The notes beneath the pieces were generated by a model, which had not been told where the DNA came from, did not search any database, and was given only the letters and a program-made list of their open reading frames with translations. Below, in pieces: positions 15,453 through 22,975 of a stretch of DNA of 35,048 nt. The translations under genes were made by a program, and so were the position numbers. Position 1 is the first letter of the stretch; the number at the start of each line of letters is the position of its first letter. This stretch comes from Streptosporangiaceae bacterium (GTDB taxonomy: Bacteria > Actinomycetota > Actinomycetes > Streptosporangiales > Streptosporangiaceae): assembly GCA_030037785.1 (NCBI GenBank), contig JASHQA010000183.1, positions 1 through 35,048 of the forward strand, written 5' to 3'.

Positions 15453-17021
15453 CTAGCTCACCTGGGCCGTTCGGCCCGCCCAGTACGGCGCCCGCAGCTG
15501 TCGCTTAAGGATCTTGCCGGACCCGGTCCGCGGGAGCTCATCGACGTAGTCGATCGACCGCGGCACCTTGTAGCTGGCCAGGTGCTGCTTGCCGAAGTCC
15601 TTGATCTCGTCCGGCGAGAGCGACGCACCCGGCGCCAGCACAACGGTCGCGTGCACCAGCTCGCCCCAGTCTTCTGACGGGATGCCGAACACGGCGATGT
15701 CGTAGATGGCCGGGTGCTGCTCGAGCGCCGCCTCGATCTCCGCCGGGTAGATGTTCATGCCGCCGGAGATGATCATGTCGCTCTTGCGGTCGCAGATGTA
15801 GAGATAGCCCTCGTCGTCCCGGTAGGCGATGTCACCGACCGTGTGGAAGTCACCGCGGCTGCTCGCCTCGTAGCTATCCTGCTGCTTGTAGTAGTCGTTG
15901 AAGACGGCGGCCGACCGCACGTACAGCTCGCCGGTGTGCTCGGGCCCGGTGCCGGTGACCTCGCTGCCGTCCTCGTCGAACAGCACGACCTCCACGCCGG
16001 GGGCCGGCTTGCCACACGACCCTGGCTTGCGCATCTGGTCCTTCGGCTCCAGCACGCAGTCGACGCCGAGCTCGGTCGAGCCGTAGATCTCCCACAGCGA
16101 CTCGGGCGGGAAGTCCGCGACGTACTGCTGCTTGAGCGCGAAGCTCCACGGCGCCGCGTTCGCCAGCATGATGCGCATGGACGACCGGTCGTAGCGCGCC
16201 TTGACGTCGTCCGGCAGCGCGCACACCATCCGCATCAGCGCTGGCGCCGAGAACGTGGACGTCGCGGAGTACTTGTCCAGCAGCCGCAGCCAGTCCTCCG
16301 CGTCGAACTTACGCTGCACGACTATGGTCTGGCCGAACAGCAGGGCAAAGGCGAGGACCATGCCCGGCCCGCTGTGATACAGCGGCCCCGAGGTCAGGTA
16401 GATGTCGTCGGGCCGGTAACCGAGCAGGTTGATGAGCCCGGCAAAGGCCGCCGGGTCGGTGCCGCGCCGGACGGCCCCCTTCGGCTTGCCGCTCGTGCCC
16501 GATGTGTAGATCATGGTCGCCGCCGCGGCGGCGGCGTCCGCATCGACGTCCGGCGGCTGGTCCGACGCGGCGGCAGTGAGCTCCTCGCAGCGCAGCATGC
16601 CGTCCGGAGCCGGGCCAGCGCCGCCAAATACGATCACGTGCCGCAGCCGCGGCAGCGTGCCCACCAGCCCGCTGAACAGGTGCGCGTGCTCCGCGTCGAC
16701 GTAGCCGATCTCCGCGTCGGAGTGCTCGATGACGTAGCGCGCCTCCTCCGGGGTGAGCCGGTAGTTCAGCGCGACGGCCACCCCGCCGACCTTGCGCGTG
16801 GCGTTCAGCACCTCGATGACCGGCAGCGAGTTCGGTCCGCACCAGACGACCTTCTGTCCCGGCTCGGCGCCGAGCGAGCGGAGCGCGTTCGCGAGCCTGT
16901 TGACGGCGGCCTCCAGCTCGGCGTACGTCCGCTGGACCACGTCGCCGTCGCCCTTGTCGTCGATCACGGCGAGCTTGTCCGGCTGAGCCCCGGCGTAGAC
17001 CGTCAGGATGTCGTCTGGCAT
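15453..17021 (-). CDS. AMP-binding acyl-CoA synthetase
   Basis: This enzyme of about 522 residues belongs to the adenylate-forming superfamily, activating a carboxylic acid with ATP and joining it to CoA. The P-loop is MIYTSGTSGKPKGA, the A5 motif EIYGSTELG, and the hinge region GDIAYRDDEGYLYICDRKSD is followed by MIISGGMNIYPAEIE. The catalytic Lys lies in RTGSGKILKRQLR near the C-terminus, so the gene is full length. ATG 17021 has GGGCAGG at about 6 nt; the GTG at 17027 sits too close to it. The pattern fits FadD-type medium- or long-chain ligases, but the substrate cannot be read. The propeller gene follows 67 nt downstream on the same strand. Confidence 0.9.
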   Translation of the reverse strand: MPDDILTVYAGAQPDKLAVIDDKGDGDVVQRTYAELEAAVNRLANALRSLGAEPGQKVVWCGPNSLPVIEVLNATRKVGGVAVALNYRLTPEEARYVIEHSDAEIGYVDAEHAHLFSGLVGTLPRLRHVIVFGGAGPAPDGMLRCEELTAAASDQPPDVDADAAAAAATMIYTSGTSGKPKGAVRRGTDPAAFAGLINLLGYRPDDIYLTSGPLYHSGPGMVLAFALLFGQTIVVQRKFDAEDWLRLLDKYSATSTFSAPALMRMVCALPDDVKARYDRSSMRIMLANAAPWSFALKQQYVADFPPESLWEIYGSTELGVDCVLEPKDQMRKPGSCGKPAPGVEVVLFDEDGSEVTGTGPEHTGELYVRSAAVFNDYYKQQDSYEASSRGDFHTVGDIAYRDDEGYLYICDRKSDMIISGGMNIYPAEIEAALEQHPAIYDIAVFGIPSEDWGELVHATVVLAPGASLSPDEIKDFGKQHLASYKVPRSIDYVDELPRTGSGKILKRQLRAPYWAGRTAQVS

Positions 17022-17136
17022 TGGCACCTGCCCATCGTCGCGTTGCGGCGTCCCGCACCTGGAAGTTCTCTTCTACACCCTGTACCGAATCACGCTCGGT
17101 TGTCACCCCTCGTGCCAGCCTTCGAGCCGAGGATCG

Positions 17137-17817
17137 CTAGCGCCCGGCCGCGTCCGCGAGCCGCAGGGCGGCGGCGACCAGCCGGTCGGCACGGCGCCCG
17201 GCGGCCGGCTCCGCGGCGCGCGTCTCCGCGAGCAGCCGATCCGGGTCCTGACCAGCCCGCTCGGCCTCGGCTCGGCCGCCGTCAGCGAGCCAGCGGCCGA
17301 CCTGAGCGCCGTCGACCTCCGGGTGGAACTGGACCGCGAGGTGCGGTCCGACGCCGTAGGCCTGGACGCATACGTCGTTGCTGGCCAGCACCCGCGCGCC
17401 GGGGGGCGGCAGGCACCGGTCGCGGTGGAACTCCAGCCAGGGGCCCGGTTCGATCAGGCCCGCATCGGCGGTCTGCACGGTGACCCAGCCGACCTCGCTG
17501 CGCGGTGCCGCCTCGACCCGGCCGCCGAGCGCCACCGTCAGCGCCTGGGCACCGAAGCAGATGCCGAGGACCGGGATGCCGGCCGCGTCGGCCTGCCGCA
17601 GCCAGTCCAGCTCCGCGCCGATCCAGTCCGCGATCCGCTCCTCGTACACCGACCAGGCCGCGCCCAGCACGACCACGTGGCCGACCCCGTCCAGTGACGG
17701 CAGCGGCGGCTGTCCGGGGAACAGGTGCGTGCTGAGCTCCGCGCCGCGGGCGGCGAACGCGTCGGCGACGAAGCCGGCCTCGTCGATCCGGTGGTGCCGC
17801 ACCACGATCACGCGCAT
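17137..17817 (-). CDS. Class I glutamine amidotransferase-like protein
   Basis: This 226-residue stand-alone GATase1 domain has the nucleophile elbow GICFGAQ (Cys 87) and the His-x-Glu partner QFHPEVD (His 165, Glu 167), so the triad is complete. Members hydrolyse glutamine or gamma-glutamyl compounds; stand-alone forms include gamma-glutamyl hydrolase-like and GMP synthase-like proteins. It is not adjacent to a synthase domain. ATG 17817 follows GAGGGAG at about 9 nt. It is divergent from the GNAT gene across a perfect palindrome, whose left arm ends 27 nt before this start, and the minus strand there reads GATAAT, which may be its -10 box. Confidence 0.85.
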   Translation of the reverse strand: MRVIVVRHHRIDEAGFVADAFAARGAELSTHLFPGQPPLPSLDGVGHVVVLGAAWSVYEERIADWIGAELDWLRQADAAGIPVLGICFGAQALTVALGGRVEAAPRSEVGWVTVQTADAGLIEPGPWLEFHRDRCLPPPGARVLASNDVCVQAYGVGPHLAVQFHPEVDGAQVGRWLADGGRAEAERAGQDPDRLLAETRAAEPAAGRRADRLVAAALRLADAAGR

Positions 17818-17844
17818 CCGGCTGCTCCCTCTGCTCGGAAACGA

Positions 17845-17893
17845 TTATCGATTGGGTTTCTCAGTAATAGTTACTGAGAAACCCAATCGATAA
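17845..17893. repeat. Perfect 23-bp-arm, AT-rich palindrome between divergent genes
   Basis: The left arm begins TTATCGATTGGGTTTCTCAG and is 23 nt long (17845-17867). The right arm (17871-17893) is its exact reverse complement, separated by the trinucleotide TAG. The arms are about 35 percent GC in a region that is otherwise about 70 percent. The element sits 27 nt from the amidotransferase start and 26 nt from the GNAT start, and it is not at the 3' end of any gene. The symmetry gives both strands similar outward -10-like sequences (GATAAT on minus, GATAAC on plus). It could be a shared bidirectional promoter/operator, a cruciform site or a remnant of a small mobile element. Confidence 0.9.
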
Positions 17894-17919
17894 CGGGTCC
17901 CGACTCGCCAGGATGAGAC

Positions 17920-18816
17920 ATGAGCTGGCGGCTGACGGACAGCCTGGACGACTTCGAGCGCGCGGCGGGGGCGCACCTGAGCGCCGATCCGGTGCGGCAG
18001 ACCGTGCCGTTGTCGGTGCTGGCCACCCTGCGGCACGCGGGCATGTCGAGGTACGGCGCCGACGCGCCGGTGTTCGGCTGGCACCAGCGGGCCGATGGCG
18101 CCGTCGACGGCGCAGTGCTGCAGACACCGCCGTTCCCGCTGCTGGTGGCCACCCTGCCGGCCGGATCGGTGCCCGGCTTGCTCGCGGCGCTGGCCGCCGG
18201 GCGCGGGCTGCCGACCGCGGTCAATCTCGCCGCCACCGACGAGGCCGGCTTCCTCGCCGACTGGATGAGCGAGACCGGCGGCACCGGAACGGCCAGCGGC
18301 CGGAGTCGGCTCTACCTGCTCGGCAACCTCGTGCCGCCGGCGCCGGCGCCCCGTGGCGTCGCGCGACTGGCCAGCCACGCGGACGCGGGACTGCTTGTCG
18401 ACTGGCACCAGGCGTTCCGGGCTGAAGCCGAGGCAGCGGGCCCGGAGCACTCGAGCCGAGTCGTAGCGGACCAGCTCAGCCACGATGGGCTCATGCTGTG
18501 GGAGGCCGGCGGCGAGCCAGTCGCGATGGCCGGGCTGACCCGCACCGTGGCCGGCGTGGCCAGGGTGACCGGCGTCTACACCCCGCCCGCGCACCGACGG
18601 CACGGGTACGCGGCCGGCGCTACGGCGGCGATCAGCCGGGCTGCGCTGGCAGCGGGCGCTCGCAGCGTCGTGCTGTTCACCGACCTGGCGAATCCGACCA
18701 GCAACGCGCTGTATCAGCGGCTCGGCTACCGGCCGGTGCTTGACCGGGTGCTGCTGAGAGTGGCGGCGGGGGCGAACGTCACGGCCGAGGCCCGCACGCC
18801 GTCGGCACGGTCATGA
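17920..18816 (+). CDS. GNAT-family N-acetyltransferase
   Basis: This 298-residue protein has a C-terminal GNAT domain. VTGVYTPPAHRRHGYAAG (about residues 213-230) is the acetyl-CoA pyrophosphate loop with the R/Q-x-x-G-x-G/A pattern, and LANPTSNALYQRLGYRP is the usual last strand and helix. The first half resembles a degenerate second GNAT fold, as in tandem GNAT proteins. ATG 17920 follows AGGA at 7 nt. Its stop overlaps the next gene's start (ATGA), so the pair is an operon. The acceptor is unknown. Confidence 0.86.
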   Translation: MSWRLTDSLDDFERAAGAHLSADPVRQTVPLSVLATLRHAGMSRYGADAPVFGWHQRADGAVDGAVLQTPPFPLLVATLPAGSVPGLLAALAAGRGLPTAVNLAATDEAGFLADWMSETGGTGTASGRSRLYLLGNLVPPAPAPRGVARLASHADAGLLVDWHQAFRAEAEAAGPEHSSRVVADQLSHDGLMLWEAGGEPVAMAGLTRTVAGVARVTGVYTPPAHRRHGYAAGATAAISRAALAAGARSVVLFTDLANPTSNALYQRLGYRPVLDRVLLRVAAGANVTAEARTPSARS

Positions 18817-19565
18817 GAATCGCGATAATCGGCGGAGCCGGCACCCTGGGCAGGCACATCACCGCGGAGCTGGCGAAGCGCGGCCACGACGCGCGGGTGC
18901 TCGGCCGCAGCAGCGCCGCGTTCCCGGTGGATCTCCGCACCGGCGCGGGCCTGGACGCGGCCCTCGCGGACTGCTCCGCGGTGGTCGACGCGAGTAACTC
19001 GCAGCGCCGGCCGCGGCAGGTGCTCGTCGACGGCTCGAGCCGGCTGCTGGCCGCCGAGCAGCGGGCTGGCGTGCGTCACCACGTGTGCATCTCGATCGTC
19101 GGGTGCGACCACGTGCCGCTCGGCTACTACCGGGTCAAGACCGAGCAGGAACGGGTCGTCACGCGGGGCCAGGTGCCCTGGACAATCGTCCGGGCCACCC
19201 AGTTCCACGAGCTCGCAGCGTCGGTGTTCGCGGCGACCGCCCGCTACCGGGTGCTGCTCGCTGGACGGCTGCCGATACAGCCGGTCGCGGCGGCCGAGGT
19301 CGCCAGCGCCGTCGCGGCAGCGGCCGAGACCGATCCGGCCGAGCGCCGGATACAGGTGGCCGGCCCGGAGGTCAGCAGCCTCGGCGACCTCGCCCGCACG
19401 TGGCGATCGGCGACCGGGCAGAGCGCGGTCCTGGTGCCGGTGCCGCTCCCCGGCCGGGTGGGTCGCGAGCTGCGCGCTGGTGGCCTCACCACCAGTCAGG
19501 CTGACGTCGTCGGGAGGGTGACGTTCGCCGACTGGCTCGCTGCGTCGCGGGCGGCGGAAGGGTAA
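18813..19565 (+). CDS. NmrA-like atypical SDR, NAD(P)-binding protein
   Basis: This 250-residue Rossmann-fold protein has the dinucleotide-binding motif IIGGAGTLGRHI at residues 5-16. ISIVGCDHVPLGYYRVKTEQE provides the YxxxK-like stretch of atypical SDR proteins. WTIVRATQFHE and QPVAAAEVASAV are typical of the NmrA/NAD(P)H-binding (SDR_a5) group, which includes redox sensors and quinone or isoflavone reductase-like enzymes. It is translationally coupled to the GNAT gene by a 4-nt overlap. Whether it is an enzyme or a redox sensor is not visible. Confidence 0.85.
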   Translation: MRIAIIGGAGTLGRHITAELAKRGHDARVLGRSSAAFPVDLRTGAGLDAALADCSAVVDASNSQRRPRQVLVDGSSRLLAAEQRAGVRHHVCISIVGCDHVPLGYYRVKTEQERVVTRGQVPWTIVRATQFHELAASVFAATARYRVLLAGRLPIQPVAAAEVASAVAAAAETDPAERRIQVAGPEVSSLGDLARTWRSATGQSAVLVPVPLPGRVGRELRAGGLTTSQADVVGRVTFADWLAASRAAEG

Positions 19566-19589
19566 GCAACCAGGCGTCGCGCGGCTAAT

Positions 19590-19615
19590 CCGAACGAATA
19601 TTTGACTGATATCAT
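19590..19615 (+). promoter_or_regulatory. Candidate leaderless promoter and weak SOS-box-like dyad before the AlkB-like gene
   Basis: TATCAT (19610-19615) ends 7 nt before ATG 19623 and fits TANNNT; no strong Shine-Dalgarno is present. Just upstream, CCGAAC-N4-ATTTGA (19590-19605) matches 9 of 12 positions of the actinobacterial LexA box TCGAAC-N4-GTTCGA. That match is imperfect and only suggestive. Confidence 0.3.
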
Positions 19616-19622
19616 CGAGCGC

Positions 19623-20252
19623 ATGAGCGCGGCGCTGCAAGGATCGCTGCTCGACCTCACCGGGAGTCCCGGACCCGGTCCGCTCGGCCGGCTGGCGCGG
19701 ACCGAGCTGGCTCACGGTGCCTGGATCGACTTCCTGCCCGCCTGGATGACCGGCGCGGACGCGCTCTTCAGCCGGCTGATCGAGACGGTGCCGTGGCGCG
19801 CGGAGCGACGCTGGATGTACGAGCGGGTCGTCAACGTGCCGCGCCTGCTCTGCTTCTACGGCGCCGGCGACGACCTACCCGACCCGCTGCTGACGGACGC
19901 CAGTCAGGCGCTGAACGAGCACTACGCGGCCGAGCTCGGCGAGCGGTTCGTCACGGCCGGCCTGTGCCTGTACCGGGACGGCCGGGACAGCGTCGCCTGG
20001 CACGGCGACACGATCGGCCGCGGCGGCACCGAGGACACCATGGTTGCCATCCTGTCGCTCGGCACGCCGCGGTCGCTGCTGCTGCGCCCGGCCGGCGGCG
20101 GCGGGCCGACGCTTCGGCACGACCTGGGGCATGGCGACCTGCTGGTCATGGGTGGCAGCTGCCAGCGGACCTGGCAGCACGCAATCCCGAAGTCGGCGCG
20201 TCCGACAGGTCCGCGCATCAGCGTGCAGTTCCGCCCGGAAGGCGTCCGGTAA
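19623..20252 (+). CDS. AlkB-like 2-oxoglutarate/Fe(II) dioxygenase (alkylated DNA repair)
   Basis: This 209-residue protein matches the AlkB fold, which removes alkyl groups from nucleobases by oxidation using Fe(II) and 2-oxoglutarate. The iron triad is visible: His 127 and Asp 129 in AWHGDTIG and His 186 in TWQHAIPKS. RISVQFR supplies the 2-oxoglutarate-binding Arg pair. VPRLLCFYG in the nucleotide-recognition lid and LRHDLGHGDLLVMGG are also typical. The track's TTG start at 19602 is replaced by ATG 19623, which matches family length and has a -10-like TATCAT 7 nt upstream. It is transcribed alone, 57 nt after the NmrA gene. Confidence 0.88.
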   Translation: MSAALQGSLLDLTGSPGPGPLGRLARTELAHGAWIDFLPAWMTGADALFSRLIETVPWRAERRWMYERVVNVPRLLCFYGAGDDLPDPLLTDASQALNEHYAAELGERFVTAGLCLYRDGRDSVAWHGDTIGRGGTEDTMVAILSLGTPRSLLLRPAGGGGPTLRHDLGHGDLLVMGGSCQRTWQHAIPKSARPTGPRISVQFRPEGVR

Positions 20253-20292
20253 GCGGCGGCATCGCGTGATGTGACGGACTTGGCCGGAATGC

Positions 20293-20328
20293 ACCGCCGT
20301 CCGGCTGTCCGAGACGATTGACGGCGGT
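20293..20328 (+). terminator. 9-bp inverted repeat between alkB-like and GH15 genes
   Basis: ACCGCCGTC (20293-20301) and GACGGCGGT (20320-20328) are exact reverse complements with an 18-nt loop. It lies 41 nt after the AlkB-like stop and 23 nt before the GH15 start. It may end the upstream transcript or act as an operator for GH15; there is no T-tract. Confidence 0.35.
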
Positions 20329-20351
20329 CGGGCCAGGGCAATGTATGCGAC

Positions 20352-22451
20352 ATGACCGCGGCCTCCGAACCCCCCGAGTCGCAGTCGGCGGACAGGTCAG
20401 CGCCGGATGCCGCGACCGCCCTGTCCCTGTCGCTGACGCCGGGTGACGGCGGCCGCCAGCAGCGGCAGGCAGACGACTGGCAGGATGTCCGCGCGCCGGC
20501 GACCTCGCCGTATCCGCCGATCGCCGACTACGCCTTCCTCTCCGACTGCGAGGTGACCGCCCTGCTGGCGCCCAGTGGCGCGATCGAGTGGATGTGCCTG
20601 CCCAAGATGGACTGCCCGAGCGTGTTCGGCGCGATGCTGGACCGGGACGCCGGGCGGTTCCGGCTCGGCCCCGAGAACATCTCCGAGCCGGCCGATCGCC
20701 GCTACCTGCCGGGGACGCTCGTCGTGGAGACCAGCTGGGATTGCGACGAGGGCTGGATCATCGTCCGCGACTGCCTGCTCATGGGGCCCTGGCGGCACGA
20801 GCACCCTGGCCGCAGCTCGCACACCAGGCCGCCGACCGACTACGACGCCGAGCACACACTGCTGCGGACCGTGCGCTGCGTGCAAGGCGCTGCACAGCTC
20901 GTGCTCGACTGCGAGCCGGTGTTCGACTACGGGCGAATCCGGGGCCGCTGGCGGCACACCGACCGCGGCTACTACCAGGCATCGATCACGCCGGAGGAGA
21001 GCGATCTGACCCTGACGCTGACCTCGGACATCCGGGTCGGCGTGGAGGGGCCGAGCGCCAGGGCGCGCACCCTGCTGCACGAAGGCGACACGAGGTTCGT
21101 CGCGCTGTCGTGGGGTCGGCTGGCGCCGCCGCTGGACTACGCCGAGGCATACCACCGGCAGGTGTGGACCGCGCATCACTGGCAGCACTGGCTGGCCCGG
21201 GGCGACTTTCCCGACCACCGCTGGCGCAGCCACCTGGCCCGCAGTGCGCTGACGCTCAAGGGGCTGACGTTCGCGCCGACCGGCGCGATCGCGGCCGCCG
21301 CGACGACCTCGCTGCCAGAGTCGCCGGGCGGCGAGCGTAACTGGGACTACCGGTACAGCTGGATCCGGGACGCGACGTTCGCGCTGTGGGGCCTGTTCAC
21401 GCTCGGCTTCGACTGGGAGGCCAACGACTACTTTGCCTTCCTCACCGACCTGGTGGCACGCGATGGCGGTGACCTGCAGATCGTCTACGGCATCGACGGC
21501 CGTGGCGAGCTGCCAGAGCAGACGCTCAAGCACCTGCGGGGCTACCAGGGCGCCCAGCCGGTGCGGATCGGCAACGCCGCGTATTCCCAGCAGCAGAACG
21601 ACGTGTGGGGGGTCGTCCTCGACTCGCTGTACTTGCACACCAAGTCCAGGGACCGGCTCGACGAGCGCGTGTGGCAACTGGCCAGGCGTCAGGTCGAGCA
21701 CGCACTCGAGCACTGGCGCGAGCCCGACCGTGGTATCTGGGAAGTGCGCGGCAGCCCGAAGCACTTCGCCTCGTCCAAGCTCATGTGCTGGGTGGCCGCC
21801 GATCGCGGCTCGCGGCTCGCGAGGATCAGGGACGACCCGGACGCCGCCCGCCGGTGGCAGCTCGCGGCCGACGAGATCCACGCGGACATCTGCGCCAACG
21901 CCGTCGACGACCGCGGCGTGTTCTGCCAGCACTACGAGACGACCGCGCTGGACGCGTCCCTGCTGCTGATGCCGCTGCTGCGGTTCCTGCCGCGGAGCGA
22001 CCCGCGGATCCGGGCCACCGTGCTCGCCATCGCGGAGGAGCTGACCAAGGACGGCCTGGTGCTGCGCTACCGGCCCGAGCAGACCGACGACGGCCTGTCC
22101 GAGCCGGAAGGAACGTTCACCATCTGCTCGTTCTGGCTTGTCTCGGCGCTGGCGGAAATCGGCGAGCACCACCGGGCTCGCGACCTGTGCGAGAAGGTGC
22201 TGTCGCACGCCAGCCCGCTGCTGCTGTACGCGGAGGAGATCGAGGCCAGCTCCGGCCGCCACCTTGGCAACTTCCCGCAGGCGTTCACCCACCTGGCGCT
22301 CATCAACGCCGTCATGCACGTGATCGAGCACGACGAGGAGGAGGCCCGGCTGGCGCTGGCCGGGGCGGCGGAGCGGCCTAGGACCGGCGCCAACGGCCGG
22401 ACGCGGCGTCCGCCGACCGGCAGGCTGCGGCACCCGGACTCCGACCGCTGA
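20352..22451 (+). CDS. Glycoside hydrolase family 15 protein (trehalase/glucoamylase-like)
   Basis: This 699-residue protein has the two-part GH15 layout. An N-terminal beta-sandwich begins IADYAFLSDCEVTALLAPSGAIEWMCLPKMD. An (alpha/alpha)6 catalytic barrel follows, with NWDYRYSWIRDATFAL (about residue 329) and the C-terminal acidic motif SEPEGTFTICSFW (about 585). Actinobacterial proteins of this form include the mycobacterial-type trehalase that splits trehalose to glucose; others act on alpha-glucans. No signal peptide is seen, so it is probably cytoplasmic. The first 45 residues are low-complexity. No clear ribosome binding site precedes ATG 20352. The substrate is inferred. Confidence 0.88.
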   Translation: MTAASEPPESQSADRSAPDAATALSLSLTPGDGGRQQRQADDWQDVRAPATSPYPPIADYAFLSDCEVTALLAPSGAIEWMCLPKMDCPSVFGAMLDRDAGRFRLGPENISEPADRRYLPGTLVVETSWDCDEGWIIVRDCLLMGPWRHEHPGRSSHTRPPTDYDAEHTLLRTVRCVQGAAQLVLDCEPVFDYGRIRGRWRHTDRGYYQASITPEESDLTLTLTSDIRVGVEGPSARARTLLHEGDTRFVALSWGRLAPPLDYAEAYHRQVWTAHHWQHWLARGDFPDHRWRSHLARSALTLKGLTFAPTGAIAAAATTSLPESPGGERNWDYRYSWIRDATFALWGLFTLGFDWEANDYFAFLTDLVARDGGDLQIVYGIDGRGELPEQTLKHLRGYQGAQPVRIGNAAYSQQQNDVWGVVLDSLYLHTKSRDRLDERVWQLARRQVEHALEHWREPDRGIWEVRGSPKHFASSKLMCWVAADRGSRLARIRDDPDAARRWQLAADEIHADICANAVDDRGVFCQHYETTALDASLLLMPLLRFLPRSDPRIRATVLAIAEELTKDGLVLRYRPEQTDDGLSEPEGTFTICSFWLVSALAEIGEHHRARDLCEKVLSHASPLLLYAEEIEASSGRHLGNFPQAFTHLALINAVMHVIEHDEEEARLALAGAAERPRTGANGRTRRPPTGRLRHPDSDR

Positions 22452-22474
22452 CTCGGCTGGGCCACGCTACCTGG

Positions 22475-22957
22475 CTACCGGTCCCTGCCGATCGGCGCAA
22501 TCCGTGCCCCCGCGGCCGCGACCAGGTCGGCCGGCGCGAGCTCGATCTCCAGGCCCCGCTGGCCAGCGCTGCACAACACGGTGCGATGCCGGAGCGCGGT
22601 CTCATCGACGATAACCGGCAGCCGCCGGCGCAACCCGACTGGTGCGATTCCGCCCGTTACATAGCCTGATGCTTTTTCTGCTCGTGCCGGGTCCGCCAGT
22701 ACAGCCTTCTTCCCGCCGACCGCGGCAGCCAGCGCCTTGAGGTCGAGGCTGCCCGCGACCGGCACGACCGCCACGGTCAGCTGGCCATCCACGTCCGCGA
22801 CGAGCGTCTTGAACACGCGGTCAGCAGAGACACCCAGGGCCTCGCTCGCCTCCTGGCCGTAGGACGGGTGCCTCGGGTCGTGCGGATAGCGATGCAGGAC
22901 GTGCTCGATCCCGAGCCGGGCGAGCTGCTCGGTGGCCCGGCTGGCGCCGCGTGGCAT
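22475..22957 (-). CDS. ybaK: YbaK/EbsC-type aminoacyl-tRNA deacylase
   Basis: This protein of about 160 residues belongs to the YbaK/ProX editing family, which hydrolyses mischarged aminoacyl-tRNA, typically Cys-tRNA(Pro). Visible features are ASEALGVSADRVFKTLVA with the conserved Lys, VVPVAGSLDLKALA, KASGYVTGGIAPVG and the C-terminal SAGQRGLEIELAPADL. ATG 22957 is chosen over the track's upstream start because MPRGASRATEQLARLGIEH matches the usual N-terminus. TAGTGT lies 7 nt before it and there is no Shine-Dalgarno, suggesting a leaderless transcript. It is divergent from the polymerase gene, with only 18 nt between the two start codons. Confidence 0.88.
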   Translation of the reverse strand: MPRGASRATEQLARLGIEHVLHRYPHDPRHPSYGQEASEALGVSADRVFKTLVADVDGQLTVAVVPVAGSLDLKALAAAVGGKKAVLADPARAEKASGYVTGGIAPVGLRRRLPVIVDETALRHRTVLCSAGQRGLEIELAPADLVAAAGARIAPIGRDR

Positions 22958-22964
22958 GTCCGCA

Positions 22965-22970
22965 ACACTA
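22965..22970 (-). promoter_or_regulatory. -10-like TAGTGT 7 nt before ybaK
   Basis: TAGTGT fits TANNNT and ends exactly 7 nt before the ATG on the minus strand. It lies inside the 18-nt gap between divergent starts, so the -35 region would fall in the polymerase coding sequence. Confidence 0.4.
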
Positions 22971-22975
22971 GAGGC

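Noticed and set aside
20397-22433. 678-aa minus-strand ORF opposite the GH15 gene
   Set aside because: Shadow ORF of high-GC coding DNA; the plus strand carries clear GH15 motifs and the minus product has no recognisable domain.
22868-22975. Upstream extension of the DinB2-like ORF
   Set aside because: It is antisense to ybaK and unlike Y-family N-termini; GTG 22976 reproduces the DinB2 start.
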